Made by a program: the position numbers and the translations under genes
Assembly: GCA_013001485.1 (NCBI GenBank)
Contig: JABDMN010000364.1
Span: 1 to 5,248 of the forward strand
Source of the DNA: Acidimicrobiia bacterium
GTDB taxonomy: Bacteria > Actinomycetota > Acidimicrobiia > Spongiisociales > UBA5794
DNA: 5,248 nucleotides
Reading direction: 5' to 3'
Shown: piece by piece, positions 4,052 to 5,248 of the stretch
Layout of the letters: every line of letters begins with the position of its first letter
How positions within the stretch are numbered: the stretch's first letter is position 1
The notes under the pieces: model-generated
The model's database searches: none
Told to the model about the DNA's origin: nothing
The model's input: only the letters and a program-made list of their open reading frames with translations

Positions 4052-5248
4052 ATGCAGCGACTTGTCATCTTGGGAGCGGCAGGCAGAGACTTCCACAACT
4101 TCAATGTCGTCTTCCGCGAAGACCCTGGGGTGGAGGTCGTCGCCTTCACAGCGACTCAGATCCCCGACATCGCCGGACGCCGGTACCCGCCTGAACTGGC
4201 AGGGGAGCGATACCCCGACGGGATACCGATCGTGCCCGAGGACGAACTCGAGTCGCTCATCGATCAGGGCGTCGACCGGGTGGTGTTCTCATACTCGGAC
4301 GTGTCCCACGAGTACGTGATGCATCTGGCTGCACGTTCGGTGGCAGCGGGAGCGTCGTTCGAGATGCTGGGAGACGCGGCGTTGCTGGAGTCAGTCCGAC
4401 CGGTGATCGCGGTGACAGCGCCCCGTACGGGTGCCGGAAAGAGTCAGACGAGCCGCAAACTGCGCCGAATCCTCGCCGACAGCGGGATGAAGGTCGCAGC
4501 GGTCCGACATCCGATGCCCTACGGCGACCTCGTCGCTCAGCGGCTGCAGCGTTTCGGCTCGTACGCCGATCTCGACGCTGCCGATGTGACGATCGAAGAG
4601 CGCGAGGAATACGAGCCCTACATCCGTGACGGTGCAGTGATCTTCGCCGGCGTCGACTACGAGGCGATCCTCCGGGCAGCCGAGGCCGAAGCCGACGTGA
4701 TCGTCTGGGACGGGGGCAACAACGACCTTCCCTTCTATCGGCCAACCGTTCACATCTGCGTGCTCGATCCGCATCGCGCCGGGCATGAAGTGACGTACTG
4801 GCCGGGCGAGGTGAACTTCCGTCGGGCCGACGTGCTGGTCATCAACAAGATGGGTACGGCGCCGCCCGACGGCATCGAGACTGTGCGGCGCAACATCGAA
4901 CTGCACAACCCGGACGCCCTGGTGATCGAGGCGGACTCGACGGTGACCGTCGAGGACCCGGCGTCCGTTACAGGCCGGCGGGTGCTCGTGATCGAAGACG
5001 GCCTGACGCTGACGCACGGCGAGATGGCCTACGGTGCCGGCACGGTCGCGGCTCGCGATCTCGGTGCGGCCGAGCTGATCGATCCCCGACCATTTGCAGT
5101 CGGCTCGATCGCAGAGGTGTACAAGAAGTACACCCACATCGGGCCGGTTCTCCCGGCGATGGGCTACGGCGACGCGCAGCAGGCCGAGCTGAAAGAGACC
5201 ATTGAAGCTTCCGGCGCCGACACCGTCGTGATCGGCACCCCCATAGAC
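4052..5248 (+). CDS. Cyclic 2,3-diphosphoglycerate synthetase family P-loop protein, 3' end missing
   Basis: The frame is open for 399 codons from ATG 4052 to the right edge, so the C-terminus is cut, probably by only a few dozen residues. The first 115 residues form a Rossmann-like domain (RLVILGAAGRDFHNFNVVFR, then QIPDIAGRRYPPELAG). A P-loop follows at 121-133 (VTAPRTGAGKSQT), where Pro replaces the usual first Gly. Other conserved blocks are RHPMPYGDL (152-160), IEEREEYEP (181-189), the Walker B-like VIVWDGGNNDLPFYRP (216-231), INK (264-266) and LTHGEMAYGAGTVAA. Archaeal relatives cyclise 2,3-diphosphoglycerate with ATP; bacterial members are commonly named after them, but their reaction is unproven, so no symbol is given. 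INK is followed by M-G, not by the Asp of a GTPase NKxD motif. No Shine-Dalgarno sequence precedes the ATG; TAGCTT lies 6 nt before it, so a leaderless message, separate from or in addition to the rex operon, is likely. Confidence 0.85.
   Translation, partial: MQRLVILGAAGRDFHNFNVVFREDPGVEVVAFTATQIPDIAGRRYPPELAGERYPDGIPIVPEDELESLIDQGVDRVVFSYSDVSHEYVMHLAARSVAAGASFEMLGDAALLESVRPVIAVTAPRTGAGKSQTSRKLRRILADSGMKVAAVRHPMPYGDLVAQRLQRFGSYADLDAADVTIEEREEYEPYIRDGAVIFAGVDYEAILRAAEAEADVIVWDGGNNDLPFYRPTVHICVLDPHRAGHEVTYWPGEVNFRRADVLVINKMGTAPPDGIETVRRNIELHNPDALVIEADSTVTVEDPASVTGRRVLVIEDGLTLTHGEMAYGAGTVAARDLGAAELIDPRPFAVGSIAEVYKKYTHIGPVLPAMGYGDAQQAELKETIEASGADTVVIGTPID

Noticed and set aside
4391..5137. 248-codon open frame on the - strand
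   Set aside because: It is antisense to the strongly conserved cDPG-synthetase-like gene and has low-complexity composition without motifs.

Overview
The window is GC-rich and densely coded on the + strand. GTG and ATG starts mix freely, Shine-Dalgarno sequences are mostly absent, and several TAnnnT boxes sit 6-8 nt before a start codon, as in leaderless actinobacterial genes. With an MshA-like (mycothiol) glycosyltransferase and a glutaredoxin-like gene just before rex, this points to an actinomycete; a deep lineage such as Acidimicrobiia is a guess from protein flavour, not proven.

Layout: (1) 1-363, C-terminal end of a GT4 glycosyltransferase, probably MshA. (2) 364-754, the only long non-coding stretch. 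It holds a weak hairpin, a tight cluster of DnaA-box-like nonamers (453-508), a good sigma-70-type promoter (622-650) with overlapping palindromes at its -35 box, and a leader that can close into a 15-bp stem (656-738). (3) 755-3044, three closely spaced genes: a VOC/glyoxalase-like protein, a Clp1/Grc3-type P-loop polynucleotide-kinase-like protein and a SAM hydrolase (DUF62) family protein. (4) 3037-3123, a candidate 28-residue single-span membrane protein on the - strand. (5) 3139-4042, a glutaredoxin-like protein with CxxC and the NADH sensor Rex. (6) 4052-5248, a P-loop protein of the cyclic 2,3-diphosphoglycerate synthetase family, open at the right edge; the right edge cuts off its last residues.

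Functionally, mycothiol synthesis, a small thiol-redox protein and Rex give a redox theme at the two ends. The middle pair (RNA/nucleotide kinase-like and SAM hydrolase, separated by 2 nt) looks translationally coupled and has no established joint role. No mobile element, CRISPR array, tRNA or rRNA was seen. The most unusual points are the DnaA-box cluster away from any dnaA/dnaN gene, the structured leader before the VOC gene, -10 boxes built on the stop codons of preceding genes, an Ala where the SAM hydrolase family usually has a catalytic His, and the antisense microprotein.
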